Notes: generated by a model not told the origin, from the letters alone. A DNA stretch of 64,000 nucleotides from Roseococcus sp. SDR (GCF_019083995.1 NZ_JAHRCU010000021.1:1-64000), one strand, 5' to 3'. Counted from the stretch's first letter, positions 29,155 through 38,485 are shown. Made by a program: numbers and translations.

Positions 29155-30020
29155 TGCTTGCACGTCGCACCCTTGCCGCCGCAGCGCTGCTGCCGCTGGC
29201 CACGCCCGCGCTTGCTCAGGGCGCTGATCCCCGCCGGCTGCGCGTGGCCCTCCTGCCGGATGAGAACGCCTCGACCATCATCCAGAACGCGCAGCCGCTG
29301 CGCGCCCATCTGGAGCGCAGCCTCTCGCGGCAGATCGAGCTGGTGGTGACGACCGATTATTCCTCGATGATCGAGGCGATGCGCTTCGGCCGCATCGAGA
29401 TCGCCTATTTCGGCCCTTTCTCCTACGTCCTCGCCAAGTCGCGCGCGCCGGGCATCGAGCCCTTCGCGGTGGGCATCGAGCGCGGCTCGCCCACCTACAA
29501 CTCGGTCGTGATCGCGCAGGCGGGCGGGCCGGTGCGGGCGCTCGAGGACATCCGGGGCCGGCCCTTCGGATTTGGCGACCAGGCCAGCACCTCGGCGCAT
29601 CTGGTGCCGCGCGCGATGATCCTCCAGCGCACCGGCCTGGTGGGGAACCGCGATTTCCGCGTGGTGCATCTCGGCACGCATGATGGCGTGGCCCGCGCCG
29701 TGCAGAATGGCCAGGTTCCGGCCGGCGCGCTCTCCAAGTCCATCCTCGACACGCTGGTCCGCCGCGGCGTGGTGGATGCGGCCCGGCTGCAGGAGATCGC
29801 GCTCTCCGATCCGATCCCGAACTATCCGATGGTGATGCAGGGCAACCTCGCCGAGCCGCTCAAGGCCGCGATCCGCACTGCCTTCCTGGAGCTGCGCGAG
29901 CCCGAGGTGCTGCGCGCCTTCCGCGTCGAGGGTTTCGCGCCCACGACGGATGAGGCCTACAACATCCTGCGCGAGACGGCGCGGCTGCTGGAGATGGACC
30001 TGAACGCGGTGCGCGGATGA
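29154..30020 (+). CDS. ptxB: Phosphite/phosphonate ABC transporter binding protein (PtxB/PhnD)
   Basis: The 288-residue periplasmic protein has signal MLARRTLAAAALLPLATPALA. The mature protein matches PhnD-type proteins: RVALLPDENAS, the ligand-binding YFGPFSYVLA and GFGDQASTSAH-like segments (serine and threonine residues that contact the oxyanion). With ptxD downstream, phosphite is the most likely ligand, although a phosphonate cannot be excluded. Confidence 0.88.
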   Translation: MLARRTLAAAALLPLATPALAQGADPRRLRVALLPDENASTIIQNAQPLRAHLERSLSRQIELVVTTDYSSMIEAMRFGRIEIAYFGPFSYVLAKSRAPGIEPFAVGIERGSPTYNSVVIAQAGGPVRALEDIRGRPFGFGDQASTSAHLVPRAMILQRTGLVGNRDFRVVHLGTHDGVARAVQNGQVPAGALSKSILDTLVRRGVVDAARLQEIALSDPIPNYPMVMQGNLAEPLKAAIRTAFLELREPEVLRAFRVEGFAPTTDEAYNILRETARLLEMDLNAVRG

Positions 30021-30814
30021 GCCCCACCCAGGACGGCATCCTGCGGGAGGATGGCGCGGCGCTGCGCCGCGGCACGCTGGCGGTGCTGGCGCTGCTCGCG
30101 CTCTGCGCCGCGGCCCTTGCACTCACCGGCTTTTTCGATGCGCAGCGTTTCGCGGACGGCCTGCCCGCGCTCGCCCAGCTCGCCGACGAGATGGTCCCGC
30201 CGGATTTCACCCGCTGGCGGGCCTGGGTGCGGCCCCTGCTCGATACGCTCGCCATGTCCGTCGCGGGCACGGCGCTGGCCGTCGTGCTTTCGCTGCCGAT
30301 CGCCCTGCTGGCGGCGCCCAATGTCTCGCCGCATCCGCTGCTGCTGGGCGCGGCGCGCACGCTGCTCTCGTTCCTGCGATCGGTGCCCGAGATCATCATG
30401 GGCATCATCTTCGTCGCGGCCGTGGGCTTCGGCGCGCTGCCGGGCGTGCTCGCGCTCGCGCTGCATTCGGTGGGGATGGTCGGCAAGTTCTATGCCGAGG
30501 CGATCGAACACGCCGATCCGCGCCCGATCGAGGCCGCGCGTGCGGCCGGCGCGTCGCCGGCGCAGGTGGTGACGCATGCGGTGCTGCCCCAGGTGCTGCC
30601 GCAACTGGCCGATGTGACCATCTATCGCTGGGAGTATCACTTCCGCGCCTCCGCCGTGCTCGGCATCGTGGGGGCGGGTGGCATCGGCTTCGAGCTGATC
30701 GCGGCCCTGCGGCTGATCGACTACGCGCAGGTCTCGGCCATCCTGCTCTGCATCCTCGCCTGCGTCGTGGTTGTGGACGCACTGGGCTCGGCGCTGCGCC
30801 GACGCCTCAAATGA
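30017..30814 (+). CDS. ptxC: Phosphite/phosphonate ABC transporter permease (PtxC/PhnE)
   Basis: A 265-residue permease with about six membrane segments, a conserved LRSVPEIIMGIIFV segment and the PhnE loop AARAAGASPAQVVTHAVLPQ. It overlaps ptxB and ptxD by 4 bases each, so all four genes are co-translated. Confidence 0.88.
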   Translation: MSPTQDGILREDGAALRRGTLAVLALLALCAAALALTGFFDAQRFADGLPALAQLADEMVPPDFTRWRAWVRPLLDTLAMSVAGTALAVVLSLPIALLAAPNVSPHPLLLGAARTLLSFLRSVPEIIMGIIFVAAVGFGALPGVLALALHSVGMVGKFYAEAIEHADPRPIEAARAAGASPAQVVTHAVLPQVLPQLADVTIYRWEYHFRASAVLGIVGAGGIGFELIAALRLIDYAQVSAILLCILACVVVVDALGSALRRRLK

Positions 30815-31767
30815 GCGCGCGCATCCTCTGCACCGCGCGCATTTTCCCCGAGACCGCGGCCCTGCTGGCGCCGGTGGGAGGGGTCGCGCATCCCGCGGGC
30901 GCCGCGCCCTGGCCGCGGGCCGAACTGCTGGCGCGGCTGCGTGAGGCGGAGGCGGTCATGGCCTTCATGACCGACCGGGTGGACGCGGCCTTCCTCGACG
31001 CCGCGCCCCGCCTGCGCGTCCTGGCCTGCGCGCTGAAGGGCTATGACAACATCGATGTGTCCGCCTGCCAGGCGCGCGGCGTTGAGGTCTCCATCGTGCC
31101 GGATCTGCTCACTTCGCCGACGGCGGAGCTCGCGGTGGCACTGACACTCGGGCTGGCGCGGCACCTGCGTTCCGGCGATGCGGCGGTGCGCGCGGGGTTC
31201 GAGGGCTGGCGCCCGGAGCTCTACGGGCTGGGGTTGGATGGCGCGGTGGTCACGATCCTCGGGCTTGGCGCACTCGGCTCCGCCATAGCGGCGCGGCTTG
31301 CCCCCTTCGGCTGCATGCTGCGCGGCGTGGACAGCGCGCGCGAGGCGCCTGGCGTTGTGCGCCTGCCGATCGGCGCCGCCCTGCGGGAGGCCGATATCGT
31401 CATCGTGGCGCTGCCGCTCAACGCGCAGACGCGCGGCTTGATCGGGGCGGAGATGCTGCGACTTCTGCCGCCCCATGCGCTGTTGGTGAATATCGGCCGT
31501 GGCTCCGTGGTGCGGGAGGCGGACGTGCTGGCCGCGCTGGAGGCTGGTCGCCTCGGCGGCTATGCGGCCGATGTCTTCGAAATGGAGGATTGGGCGCTGG
31601 AGGACCGACCCCGCGCCATTCCACCGGGCCTGCTCATGCATCCGGCGACGCTGTTCACCCCGCATCTCGGCTCGGCGACGTTGGCCGCGCGCCGCGCCAT
31701 CGAGGCGCGCGCTGCCGCGAACATCCTGGATGTGCTGGATGGGCGGGCGGCGCGCGACCGGATCTGA
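30811..31767 (+). CDS. ptxD: NAD-dependent phosphite dehydrogenase
   Basis: The 318-residue D-2-hydroxyacid-dehydrogenase-fold enzyme shows PtxD hallmarks: ALKGYDN with Lys76, the key substrate lysine at the same position as in PtxD; VPDLLTSPTAELAVALTLGL; the NAD motif GLGALG (151-156); catalytic Arg230, Glu257 in AADVFEMEDWALEDRP, and His285 in LFTPHLGSA. An acidic residue (Asp174) follows the second strand, favouring NAD over NADP. It oxidises phosphite to phosphate. As the last gene of a ptxABC-like transport operon behind a PHO box, it lets the cell use phosphite as phosphorus source. It is followed at once by an IS element. Confidence 0.9.
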   Translation: MSARILCTARIFPETAALLAPVGGVAHPAGAAPWPRAELLARLREAEAVMAFMTDRVDAAFLDAAPRLRVLACALKGYDNIDVSACQARGVEVSIVPDLLTSPTAELAVALTLGLARHLRSGDAAVRAGFEGWRPELYGLGLDGAVVTILGLGALGSAIAARLAPFGCMLRGVDSAREAPGVVRLPIGAALREADIVIVALPLNAQTRGLIGAEMLRLLPPHALLVNIGRGSVVREADVLAALEAGRLGGYAADVFEMEDWALEDRPRAIPPGLLMHPATLFTPHLGSATLAARRAIEARAAANILDVLDGRAARDRI

Positions 31768-31862
31768 GGACAGGGGGCGGGGCAGCTGTGACCTGCCTCC
31801 CGGATCCTGGGCCGCCCTGAGCTGGAAAATTCCAGTTTAGGATTGGGCTTGGAGACGGAGGG

Positions 31863-32135
31863 ATGGCGATGAAGAAGTCGAAGTTCACGGATGCGCAGAT
31901 CGCGTTCGTGTTGCGCCAGGCGGAGGAGGGGACGGCGATCCGGGAGGTCTGCCGCAAGGCGGGCGTCTCGGAGGTGACGTTCTATAACTGGCGCAAGAAG
32001 TACGGCGGGCTGATGCCCTCGGAGATGCGTCGGCTGAAGCAGCTCGAGGAGGAGAACGGCAAGCTGAAGAAGCTTGTGGCGGATCTCTCGCTGGATCGGG
32101 CGATGCTGCAGGACGTCCTGGCAAGAAAGCTCTGA
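31863..32135 (+). CDS. IS3-family OrfA (HTH_8/InsN-type)
   Basis: A 90-residue protein with an HTH (IREVCRKAGVSEVTFYNWRK) and a leucine-zipper-like tail (MRRLKQLEEENGKLKKLVAD). This is the DNA-binding subunit of IS3 transposases. It looks complete and ends LARKL, where the family frameshifts into orfB. Confidence 0.88.
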   Translation: MAMKKSKFTDAQIAFVLRQAEEGTAIREVCRKAGVSEVTFYNWRKKYGGLMPSEMRRLKQLEEENGKLKKLVADLSLDRAMLQDVLARKL

Positions 32136-32733
32136 AGCCTGCGCGGCGACGCCAGTTGGTGAACGACGTCCGGGGTGCGTGGAAGGTCTCGATCCGTCGG
32201 GCCTGCGCGGTGACCGACGGCCACCGGAGCAGGCCAACGAGACCTGGGCGATGGACTTCGTGCATGACCAGTTGGCGACGGGGCGGACGATCCGCGTGCC
32301 CACGATCGTGGACACGTTTACGCGCCATGCGCCGGCGATCGAGCCGCGGTTCGGCTACCGGGCGGGCGACGTCATCGACGTGCTCGAGCGCGTCGGGCGG
32401 GAGCATGGATTTCCGCAAGCGATCCGCGTCGACCAGGGCAGCGAGTTCGTGTCACGCGAACTGGATCTCTGGGCCTACCAACGCGGGGTAACGCTCGATT
32501 TCTCCCGACCGGGAAAGCCGACGGACAACGCGTTCATCGAAAGCCTGAACGGGAAGTTCCGGGCGGAGTGCCTGAATGCGCAATGGTTCATGAGCCTCGA
32601 CGACGCGCGGGCGAAATGCGAGGCTTGGCGTAGAGACTACAACGAGGTTCGTCCGCACAGCGGGATCGGCAACAAACCGCCGGCGAGCCTGGTGAAATCG
32701 GTCAGCGGCACACGGCCCACGCCCACCGAATAG
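32117..32733 (+). pseudogene. IS3-family OrfB, internally deleted and frameshifted
   Basis: The first part (32129-32215) encodes the OrfB start (QLVNDVRGAWKVSIRRACAV) in one frame. The rest (from about 32220) encodes the integrase core in another: NETWAMDFVHDQLATG (first Asp), RVDQGSEFVSREL (second Asp) and NAFIESLNGKFRAECLN (Glu). The join removes about 80 codons and shifts the frame, so no full transposase can be made. Confidence 0.85.
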
Positions 32734-32964
32734 CGCTGGATGACGCCCGCCAGGGCGGTCCAAGGATGGGTAGCAGGTCAATCATCGGTGCACCCGCCGC
32801 AAGGCCGCGGCGCCGCACTGCCCCTGGCTTCATGCGCCCATCACATTCCTCCCGCGATCACCGCGACCGACGCGCGGTGCCGCCAATCACTTCGGCACAG
32901 GGTTTCAGGCCGCGACACGCAATCGCCGATTCCCGCCACCGACGATTTGGTCTAGCTCCGGCCC

Positions 32965-34602
32965 ATGCGCGGGACGAAGCGGGAAATCCTGGTGGGCGCG
33001 GCCATCGGCCTGGGCATGACGGCGCGCGCCGCTGCCGATGGCGGCGCCGACTTCCTGCTTGTCCTCAATGCCGGCCGCCTGCGCGTCATGGGCGCGCCCT
33101 CGCTCGCGGCGATGCTGCCCATCGCCGACAGCAATCGCTTCACCGACGAGTTCGCGCGGCGCGAGATCCTGGACCGCGTTCGCATCCCCGTCTTCTTCGG
33201 CGCCGCTGCCTGCGACCCCCGCCTCGACCTGCCCACCTTTGTCGAGGGGCTGAAGGCGGCGGGCTATCACGGGGTGGCCAACTTCCCGACGGCCATCCAC
33301 CTCGACGGCGCGTTGCGGCGTGCGCTGGAGGAAGCGGGCCTCGGCTTCGGGCGGGAGGTGGCGCTGCTCGCCGAGGCGCGTGCGCAGGGCCTCGCCACGC
33401 TCGGCTACGCCAAGACGCGCGCCGAAGCGGAGGCGATGGTGGCGGCGGGCGTAGAACGCCTCTGCCTCAACTTCGGCTGGAACGCGGGCGGCAGCCAGGG
33501 CGTGCCGGGCGGCGTGCCGATCGAGGAAGCCGCCGAGCGCGCGCGGCGCGTCTTCGCTATGGTCCGGCGCCGGGCGCCGGGCACGCGCTGCCTGGTGGAG
33601 GGCGGGCCGATCGTGGACCCGGGCCACATGCTCCAGGTCTGCGACGCGTCGCGCGCGGATGGCTATGTCGGTGGCTCGACGCTAGATCGCCTGCCGCTCG
33701 AACTCTCGGTGATGCAGAGCACATCGGCCTTCAAGACCGCACCGCTGCTGCGGCCGGAGGCACGCAACGCCGCCGTGCTGCCGCCCGGGATCGTCGGGCG
33801 CTCCGCCGCGGCGAGGGCGCTCGCAGCTCGGATCGCGCGCGTCGTCGCGACCGACCTGCCGGTGGTGGTGGAGGGCGAACCTGGCTCGGGTCGCACCACC
33901 ACCGCGCGCGCGCTTCACGCCGCCGGTGGCCGCCCCGGCGTGCCGCACTTCCTCGACGCGCGGGAAGACATCGCGGCCACGCTCTTCGGCGACGCGCCAC
34001 GCGGGCTGCTCGGGCGGCCCGGGCACACTGTCGTGATCGAGCACGCCGACGGGCTGGCGCCCACGCTGCGCGCGCGCCTGTCGGACTGGATCGAGCACGG
34101 CAGCTTCGCGCGCTTTGCCAGGCCGGGTGAGCGCGTGCCGCGCGCGCGCCTCGTGCTCGTTCATCCGCCGGGCGGGCAGGCGCTGGCCCGCGCGCTCTCC
34201 GCGCAGCGACTGCCCGTCCCGCCGCTGCGCGACCGGCTGGAGGACATTCCGCTCATGGCCCGCGCTATGCTGCGGGAGGCGGGGCGCCCCTCCGCCCTCA
34301 TCGAGCCCGGGGCGCTGCGGCTGCTCATGGCGCAATCCTGGCCGGGCAACCTGCGCGAACTGCGCGAGGCACTGATCCGTGCCTCCACGGAGACGCGCGA
34401 TGGCCGCGTGACGGCGGCGGGGCTCGAGGCGGTGCTCGGCCCCGCGCCCACCGCGGCCGCGGCGCCTGAGATGGACGAGCGCGCCTGGATCCTCGACGCG
34501 CTGCGCCGGCATCGCTTCCGCCGCGGGGAGACCGCCGCCTTCCTCGGGATCGCGCGCAAGACGCTCTACAACCGGATGCGCCGCCTCGGCCTTGAGGACT
34601 GA
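32965..34602 (+). CDS. TIM-barrel/AAA/Fis-HTH transcriptional regulator (PEP-hydrolase-like sensor)
   Basis: The 545-residue protein has three parts. Residues about 1-260 form a TIM barrel of the Tm-1 C-terminal/PEP-hydrolase-like type (RAAADGGADFLLVLNAGRLR, HGVANFPTAIHLDGALR, EGGPIVDPGHM), homologous to the product of 41239-42069. Residues about 270-470 are a sigma54-activator-like AAA domain with Walker A GEPGSGRTTTARAL, arginine-rich PPLRDRLEDIP and SWPGNLREL. Residues about 500-545 are a Fis-type HTH (GETAAFLGIARKTLYNRMRR). The GAFTGA loop that contacts sigma54 is absent: the matching place reads LFGDAPRGLLGRPG. It therefore probably does not activate sigma54 promoters and may be a ligand-controlled repressor or sigma70 regulator of the cluster at 35.3-48.9 kb. 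Confidence 0.85.
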   Translation: MRGTKREILVGAAIGLGMTARAAADGGADFLLVLNAGRLRVMGAPSLAAMLPIADSNRFTDEFARREILDRVRIPVFFGAAACDPRLDLPTFVEGLKAAGYHGVANFPTAIHLDGALRRALEEAGLGFGREVALLAEARAQGLATLGYAKTRAEAEAMVAAGVERLCLNFGWNAGGSQGVPGGVPIEEAAERARRVFAMVRRRAPGTRCLVEGGPIVDPGHMLQVCDASRADGYVGGSTLDRLPLELSVMQSTSAFKTAPLLRPEARNAAVLPPGIVGRSAAARALAARIARVVATDLPVVVEGEPGSGRTTTARALHAAGGRPGVPHFLDAREDIAATLFGDAPRGLLGRPGHTVVIEHADGLAPTLRARLSDWIEHGSFARFARPGERVPRARLVLVHPPGGQALARALSAQRLPVPPLRDRLEDIPLMARAMLREAGRPSALIEPGALRLLMAQSWPGNLRELREALIRASTETRDGRVTAAGLEAVLGPAPTAAAAPEMDERAWILDALRRHRFRRGETAAFLGIARKTLYNRMRRLGLED

Positions 34603-35180
34603 GGCGGCGCGACGGCCGGTGTGAACGGCGCGTCCGACCAGGCGATCGCTTCGCCGCCCTCCACAGCGACATGGCTGGCGAGCGCCGCCCAGTCCTCTCC
34701 GACGGGCAGCACCAGGCGGCGCAAACCGGCCGTGAGCGCCGCGTCCACCGCGCCGCGCGTCGCCGCGAAGGCGAGCGGTTGGAGGCCCTGTGCGGCAAAG
34801 GCAAGGAGCGTGCGGAACTCCGCCTCCGCCCGGTAGCCGACGGCGGCCAGCGCCGCCGCCGCCTCGCCCTCATGCGCCTGGACGCTGGGCCAGTTGAGCA
34901 CCTGGCTGATGCGGGCCCCTCGCAGCACCGCCGCGGCGTCAGCCACGCGCAAGAAGGGATCGCAGGCGAAGATCGCGGCGATGGGCGGGTGCTCGACGAA
35001 GGGTTCGCGCGCCGCCAGATCGGCCAGCAGCGCGCCGTTCACGTCAAGCACGGGAAGCTGCGCGACCAGCGGCCAAGACGACGCGGCAAAGGGGCGCAGC
35101 CCCGGGAGGAAGGCCGTCGAGGCGCGCTGCGCCAGCGGGATGGCAGCCAGATCTGCAGCAGGGCGGACGGGAAATGGCAT
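34566..35180 (-). CDS. Divergent, shortened TIM-barrel protein (Tm-1 C-terminal/PEP-hydrolase-like)
   Basis: A 204-residue protein. AIFACDPFLRVADAAAVLRG and VLNWPSVQAHEGEAAAALAA align with the FFGAAACDPRLDLPTFVEGL and VANFPTAIHLDGALRRALEE parts of the neighbouring regulator, so it is a diverged relative about 70 residues shorter than the family barrel. The ATG at 35180 is preferred over a TTG at 35186. It converges on the regulator with a 37-base overlap and is divergent to the importer genes. Its function is unknown; it could be a degenerate enzyme or ligand-binding protein. Confidence 0.65.
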   Translation of the reverse strand: MPFPVRPAADLAAIPLAQRASTAFLPGLRPFAASSWPLVAQLPVLDVNGALLADLAAREPFVEHPPIAAIFACDPFLRVADAAAVLRGARISQVLNWPSVQAHEGEAAAALAAVGYRAEAEFRTLLAFAAQGLQPLAFAATRGAVDAALTAGLRRLVLPVGEDWAALASHVAVEGGEAIAWSDAPFTPAVAPPQSSRPRRRIRL

Positions 35181-35289
35181 ACTCAATTTTACCCAAACAC
35201 TACGGAATTTCCATCTTGCGGCGACCTTCCGGCTTCGTCATCACTTCCACCGAGGCCGCAAAGACTGGCCGATGGGAGCAAACGACCGG

Positions 35290-36165
35290 ATGGACCTCGC
35301 GGCCACCATCTTGCTGAACGGGCTGACGCTCGCCGCACTGTACTTCATCGTGGCCAGCGGCTTCTCGCTGATCTTCGGCCTCATGCGTGTCGTGAACATG
35401 GCGCACGGCTCGCTCTACCTGATCGCGGGCTATGTCGGCTACGCGGTGTTCGAGCCGCTCTACGACCAGGACCTCTGGTGGGCCTGGTATGCCGGGCTCG
35501 GCGCGGGCATCGCCGCGGCCGCGGTCTCCGGCGCGCTGATGCAGAAGCTGCTGCTGGGCTGGATGCAGGGGCAGGAGCTGCGCCAGGCGCTTGTCACCAT
35601 CGGCGTCTCGATCATCGCGGCCGACCAGCTGCTCGCGTTCTATGGCGGCACCCCGCGCCAGTTCTTCGCGCCCGACGCCATCTTCGGTTCCACCCAGGTG
35701 CCGCTCGTCGGCGGCTATCCCACCTTTCGCCTCGTGCAGATCGGCATCGCGGTCGTCGTCGGCGTGGGGCTGTGGCTGCTGCTGAACCGCACGAAGCTCG
35801 GCATGATGATCCGCGCGGGCGTGGACGACCGCGAGATGCTCGGCGCCTGCGGCGTGAACGTGCCGCTCGTCGGCGTCGCGGTGTTCGCGCTTGGTGCGGC
35901 GCTGTGCGGCATCGGAGGCATCGTCGGCTCGACGGCGCAGCCGCTCGCCATGGGGCAGGATGGGCGCTTCCTGCTCATCTCCCTCGTCGTGGTCATCGTG
36001 GGCGGCATGGGCTCCGTCACCGGGACGGCGGTGGGCGCGGTCCTGGTCGGCCTTGCGGAGCAGCTGGGTCAGGCGCTGTTCCCGACCTACTCAGTCATCC
36101 TGACCTTCGTGATCATGGTGGCTGTGCTGGCGCTCCGGCCGCAGGGAATCCTAGGCCGTGCGTGA
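35290..36165 (+). CDS. Branched-chain-type ABC permease (LivH family)
   Basis: The 291-residue permease begins MDLAATILLNGLTLAALYFI and has the LivH segments SGFSLIFGLMRVVNMAHGS and a GMGSVTGTAVGAVLVGL C-terminal block, with about eight membrane segments. An upstream in-frame ATG at 35272 is possible; 35290 fits the family and has GGAG upstream, though at long spacing. It is the first gene of the long cluster ending at 48909. Confidence 0.86.
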   Translation: MDLAATILLNGLTLAALYFIVASGFSLIFGLMRVVNMAHGSLYLIAGYVGYAVFEPLYDQDLWWAWYAGLGAGIAAAAVSGALMQKLLLGWMQGQELRQALVTIGVSIIAADQLLAFYGGTPRQFFAPDAIFGSTQVPLVGGYPTFRLVQIGIAVVVGVGLWLLLNRTKLGMMIRAGVDDREMLGACGVNVPLVGVAVFALGAALCGIGGIVGSTAQPLAMGQDGRFLLISLVVVIVGGMGSVTGTAVGAVLVGLAEQLGQALFPTYSVILTFVIMVAVLALRPQGILGRA

Positions 36166-37153
36166 TCGCCTCCTGCTGCTCTCGCTTCTGGGGCTCGGCC
36201 TCATGGCGGCGGCGCCCTTCCTGCTGCAGGCAATGCTGCCGGCCAACCAGGCGCAGTTCTGGACGGCCAATGTGCTCGGGCGCGCGGCGGTGTTCGGCAT
36301 CATCGCCATGTCGCTCACCTTCCTTGCGACCTATGGCGGTTTCATCTCGCTCGCGCAGATGATGATTGCGGGTGTGGCGGGCTACGCCGTCGCCGTCTTC
36401 GTCGAGGGCGCGGTGCCGCGGATCGTGGGTGGCCTCGGCTACGGGCTTGCGATCCCGCTCGGCGTGCTGGCGGCGACCGTGATGGGGCTGATCGTGGGCG
36501 CAGTCTCGGTGCGCACGCGCGACATCTACCTGCTGATGATCACCCTCGCCCTCTCGATGGGCGTGTTCCGCTTCGTCGAGACGAACATTGCCTGGTTCAA
36601 CGGCTATGAGGGCATCCGCAACGTCGTCGGGCCGGAGCTGTTCGGCCTCGGCTTCCGCGACCCGTGGCTGTTCTACTACGTGGCGCTCGGCACGGCGGTG
36701 CTGCTGCTGGCGGGCGTGCTCTACCTCGTGCGCTCGCCCTTCGGGCTGGTGCTGCAGGGCATCCGCGACAATCCGCGCCGCGTGGCCGCCCTTGGCTACA
36801 ACGTGGCGCTGCACCGCATCGCCGCCTTCGGCGTCGCCGGCTTCATCGCGGGGTGCGGCGGCGTGCTGGCCACGATCTACAACATCGGCATCTCGCCCGG
36901 CACGATCGGCCTGGGTGCGACCGTCAACGTGCTGATCATGAGCGTCATCGGCGGGCTGGGCCATCCGGTGGGCGCCTTCCTCGGCTCGCTGATCTTCACG
37001 ATCTTCGACACCTTCGCCGCCAATCTCTACGACCGCGACCGGTTCAACACGCTGATCGGCGCGGTCTTCCTCATCATCGTGCTGGTCTCGCCCGATGGGG
37101 TTATCGGCATCGGTGCGCGGCTTCGCCGCCTTCTCGGGGGATCCAAGCCTTGA
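36158..37153 (+). CDS. Branched-chain-type ABC permease (LivM family)
   Basis: The 331-residue permease has the LivM features LTFLATYGGFISLAQMMIAG, the periplasmic stretch and the GIRDNPRRVAALGYNVALHR loop, and GGLGHPVGAFLGSLIF near the end. GTG at 36158 overlaps the LivH-like stop by 8 bases. Confidence 0.88.
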   Translation: MRDRLLLLSLLGLGLMAAAPFLLQAMLPANQAQFWTANVLGRAAVFGIIAMSLTFLATYGGFISLAQMMIAGVAGYAVAVFVEGAVPRIVGGLGYGLAIPLGVLAATVMGLIVGAVSVRTRDIYLLMITLALSMGVFRFVETNIAWFNGYEGIRNVVGPELFGLGFRDPWLFYYVALGTAVLLLAGVLYLVRSPFGLVLQGIRDNPRRVAALGYNVALHRIAAFGVAGFIAGCGGVLATIYNIGISPGTIGLGATVNVLIMSVIGGLGHPVGAFLGSLIFTIFDTFAANLYDRDRFNTLIGAVFLIIVLVSPDGVIGIGARLRRLLGGSKP

Positions 37154-37179
37154 GCCACAACCACACTGGAGGAACACCC

Positions 37180-38463
37180 ATGACTCTGCGCATGTCTCGC
37201 CGCACGGCCCTGCTGGGCGGCGCCGGCCTTGCCACCGCGGCCGGCGGCCTTGCCACGCCCGCCATCGCCCAGCGGGCACCCATACGCCTGGGTGGCCTGA
37301 CCACCCTCGAAGGGCCCTTTGCCACCGGCGGGCAGGACGCCTACCGCTGCGTTCAGATGGAGCTGGAGCGGATCAACAGCACCGTCGGCGGGCGGCGCAT
37401 CGAGTTCATCCGCGAGAGCAGCAACGCGCAGGCCGACGTGGCCCTGGCCCGTGCGCGCAAGCTCATCGAGCAGGACAATGTGGACATCATCCTGGGCCCG
37501 CTGTCGGGCGCCGAGGGCATCGCGCTGCGCGACTACTCCCGCACGCTGACGGGCCGGACGATCGTGAACGGCAGCTCGGGCGCGGCGGACACCACGCTGC
37601 GCAACCCGAGCCCCAACTTCTTCCGCTTCTCGACGGACGGAACGCAGTGGATGGCCGGCCTCGGCAACCACGTCTTCCGCAACATGAACATCCGTGAGGT
37701 TGCGGTCGCGGCGGGCGACTATGCCTTCCCCTACGCGCAGGTGTTCGGCTTCAACATCGAGTACTGCCGCGCCGGCGGCCGTGTGCAGCACTACTGGGCG
37801 CCGCTCGGCACCACCGACTTCTCCGCGCAGATCGCCCAGATCAACCGCTCCAACGCGGGCGCCATCGTCGTGGTCCATGGCGGGACCGACGGGCTGGCCT
37901 TCATGACGCAATACGCCCAGTCGGGCGGCAACAAGCCGCTGATCGCGGGCTCCATCATGGCGGACCAGACCATGCTTTCCGCCCGTGGCCCGCATCGCCG
38001 CGTGATGGTGGGCATGATCTCCGCCGGCCCCATCGCCGACGTGATCGACGACCCCACCTGGCGCGAGTTCGTGGAGCGCTACCGCCGCCGCTGGCTGAAC
38101 GAGGGCGGCTTCCAGTCCCCCTCGATCCATGGCGTCAACTACACCACCAACCTCTACGGCATCCTGCACGCGCTGCGCGAGGTGGATGGCGACCTGTCGA
38201 ACAACCAGCAGGCCTTCCAGCGCGCGCTGGCCAATGCGCGCATCACCGCGCCGACGGGCGCGGCCGTGCGGCTCGACCACAACCGCCAGGCCATCTCCGA
38301 CATCTTCCTCAACCGGATCGAGGAGCGGGACGGGCGTGCGCAGGTCGTCGCCTTCGCGCGCGCGCAGCAGATCAACCAGACCCTCGGCACGCCGGAGGCG
38401 CAGTTCCTCGCCCTCGGCGCGCCGTCCCGTGACAACCCGGGCTGCGTGCCGGCCGCAAGCTAG
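37180..38463 (+). CDS. Branched-chain-type ABC substrate-binding protein (LivJ/peripla_BP_6)
   Basis: A 427-residue protein with a Tat-like signal (MSRRTALLGGAGLATAAGGL then ATPAIAQ). The mature part has IRLGGLTTLEGPFATGGQDA, VDIILGPLSGAEGIALRDYS and a C-terminal second lobe typical of type I periplasmic proteins. A GGAGG site lies 8 bases before the ATG. Its ligand is not identifiable; the downstream enzymes suggest a sugar acid, polyol or aromatic-linked compound rather than an amino acid. Confidence 0.87.
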   Translation: MTLRMSRRTALLGGAGLATAAGGLATPAIAQRAPIRLGGLTTLEGPFATGGQDAYRCVQMELERINSTVGGRRIEFIRESSNAQADVALARARKLIEQDNVDIILGPLSGAEGIALRDYSRTLTGRTIVNGSSGAADTTLRNPSPNFFRFSTDGTQWMAGLGNHVFRNMNIREVAVAAGDYAFPYAQVFGFNIEYCRAGGRVQHYWAPLGTTDFSAQIAQINRSNAGAIVVVHGGTDGLAFMTQYAQSGGNKPLIAGSIMADQTMLSARGPHRRVMVGMISAGPIADVIDDPTWREFVERYRRRWLNEGGFQSPSIHGVNYTTNLYGILHALREVDGDLSNNQQAFQRALANARITAPTGAAVRLDHNRQAISDIFLNRIEERDGRAQVVAFARAQQINQTLGTPEAQFLALGAPSRDNPGCVPAAS

Positions 38464-38485
38464 CCGCCGCGCGGGACTGGCACCG

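Larger units (their letters stand above)
31818..32780 (+). mobile_element. IS3-family element with internal deletion
   Basis: The left end begins TGAGCTGGAAAATTCCAG at 31818. The right end is less clear; GTAGCAGGTCA ending at 32780 resembles an IS3 terminus. orfA is intact but orfB has lost about 80 codons, so the copy is dead. It separates the phosphorus island from the Tm-1-like cluster. Confidence 0.75.
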
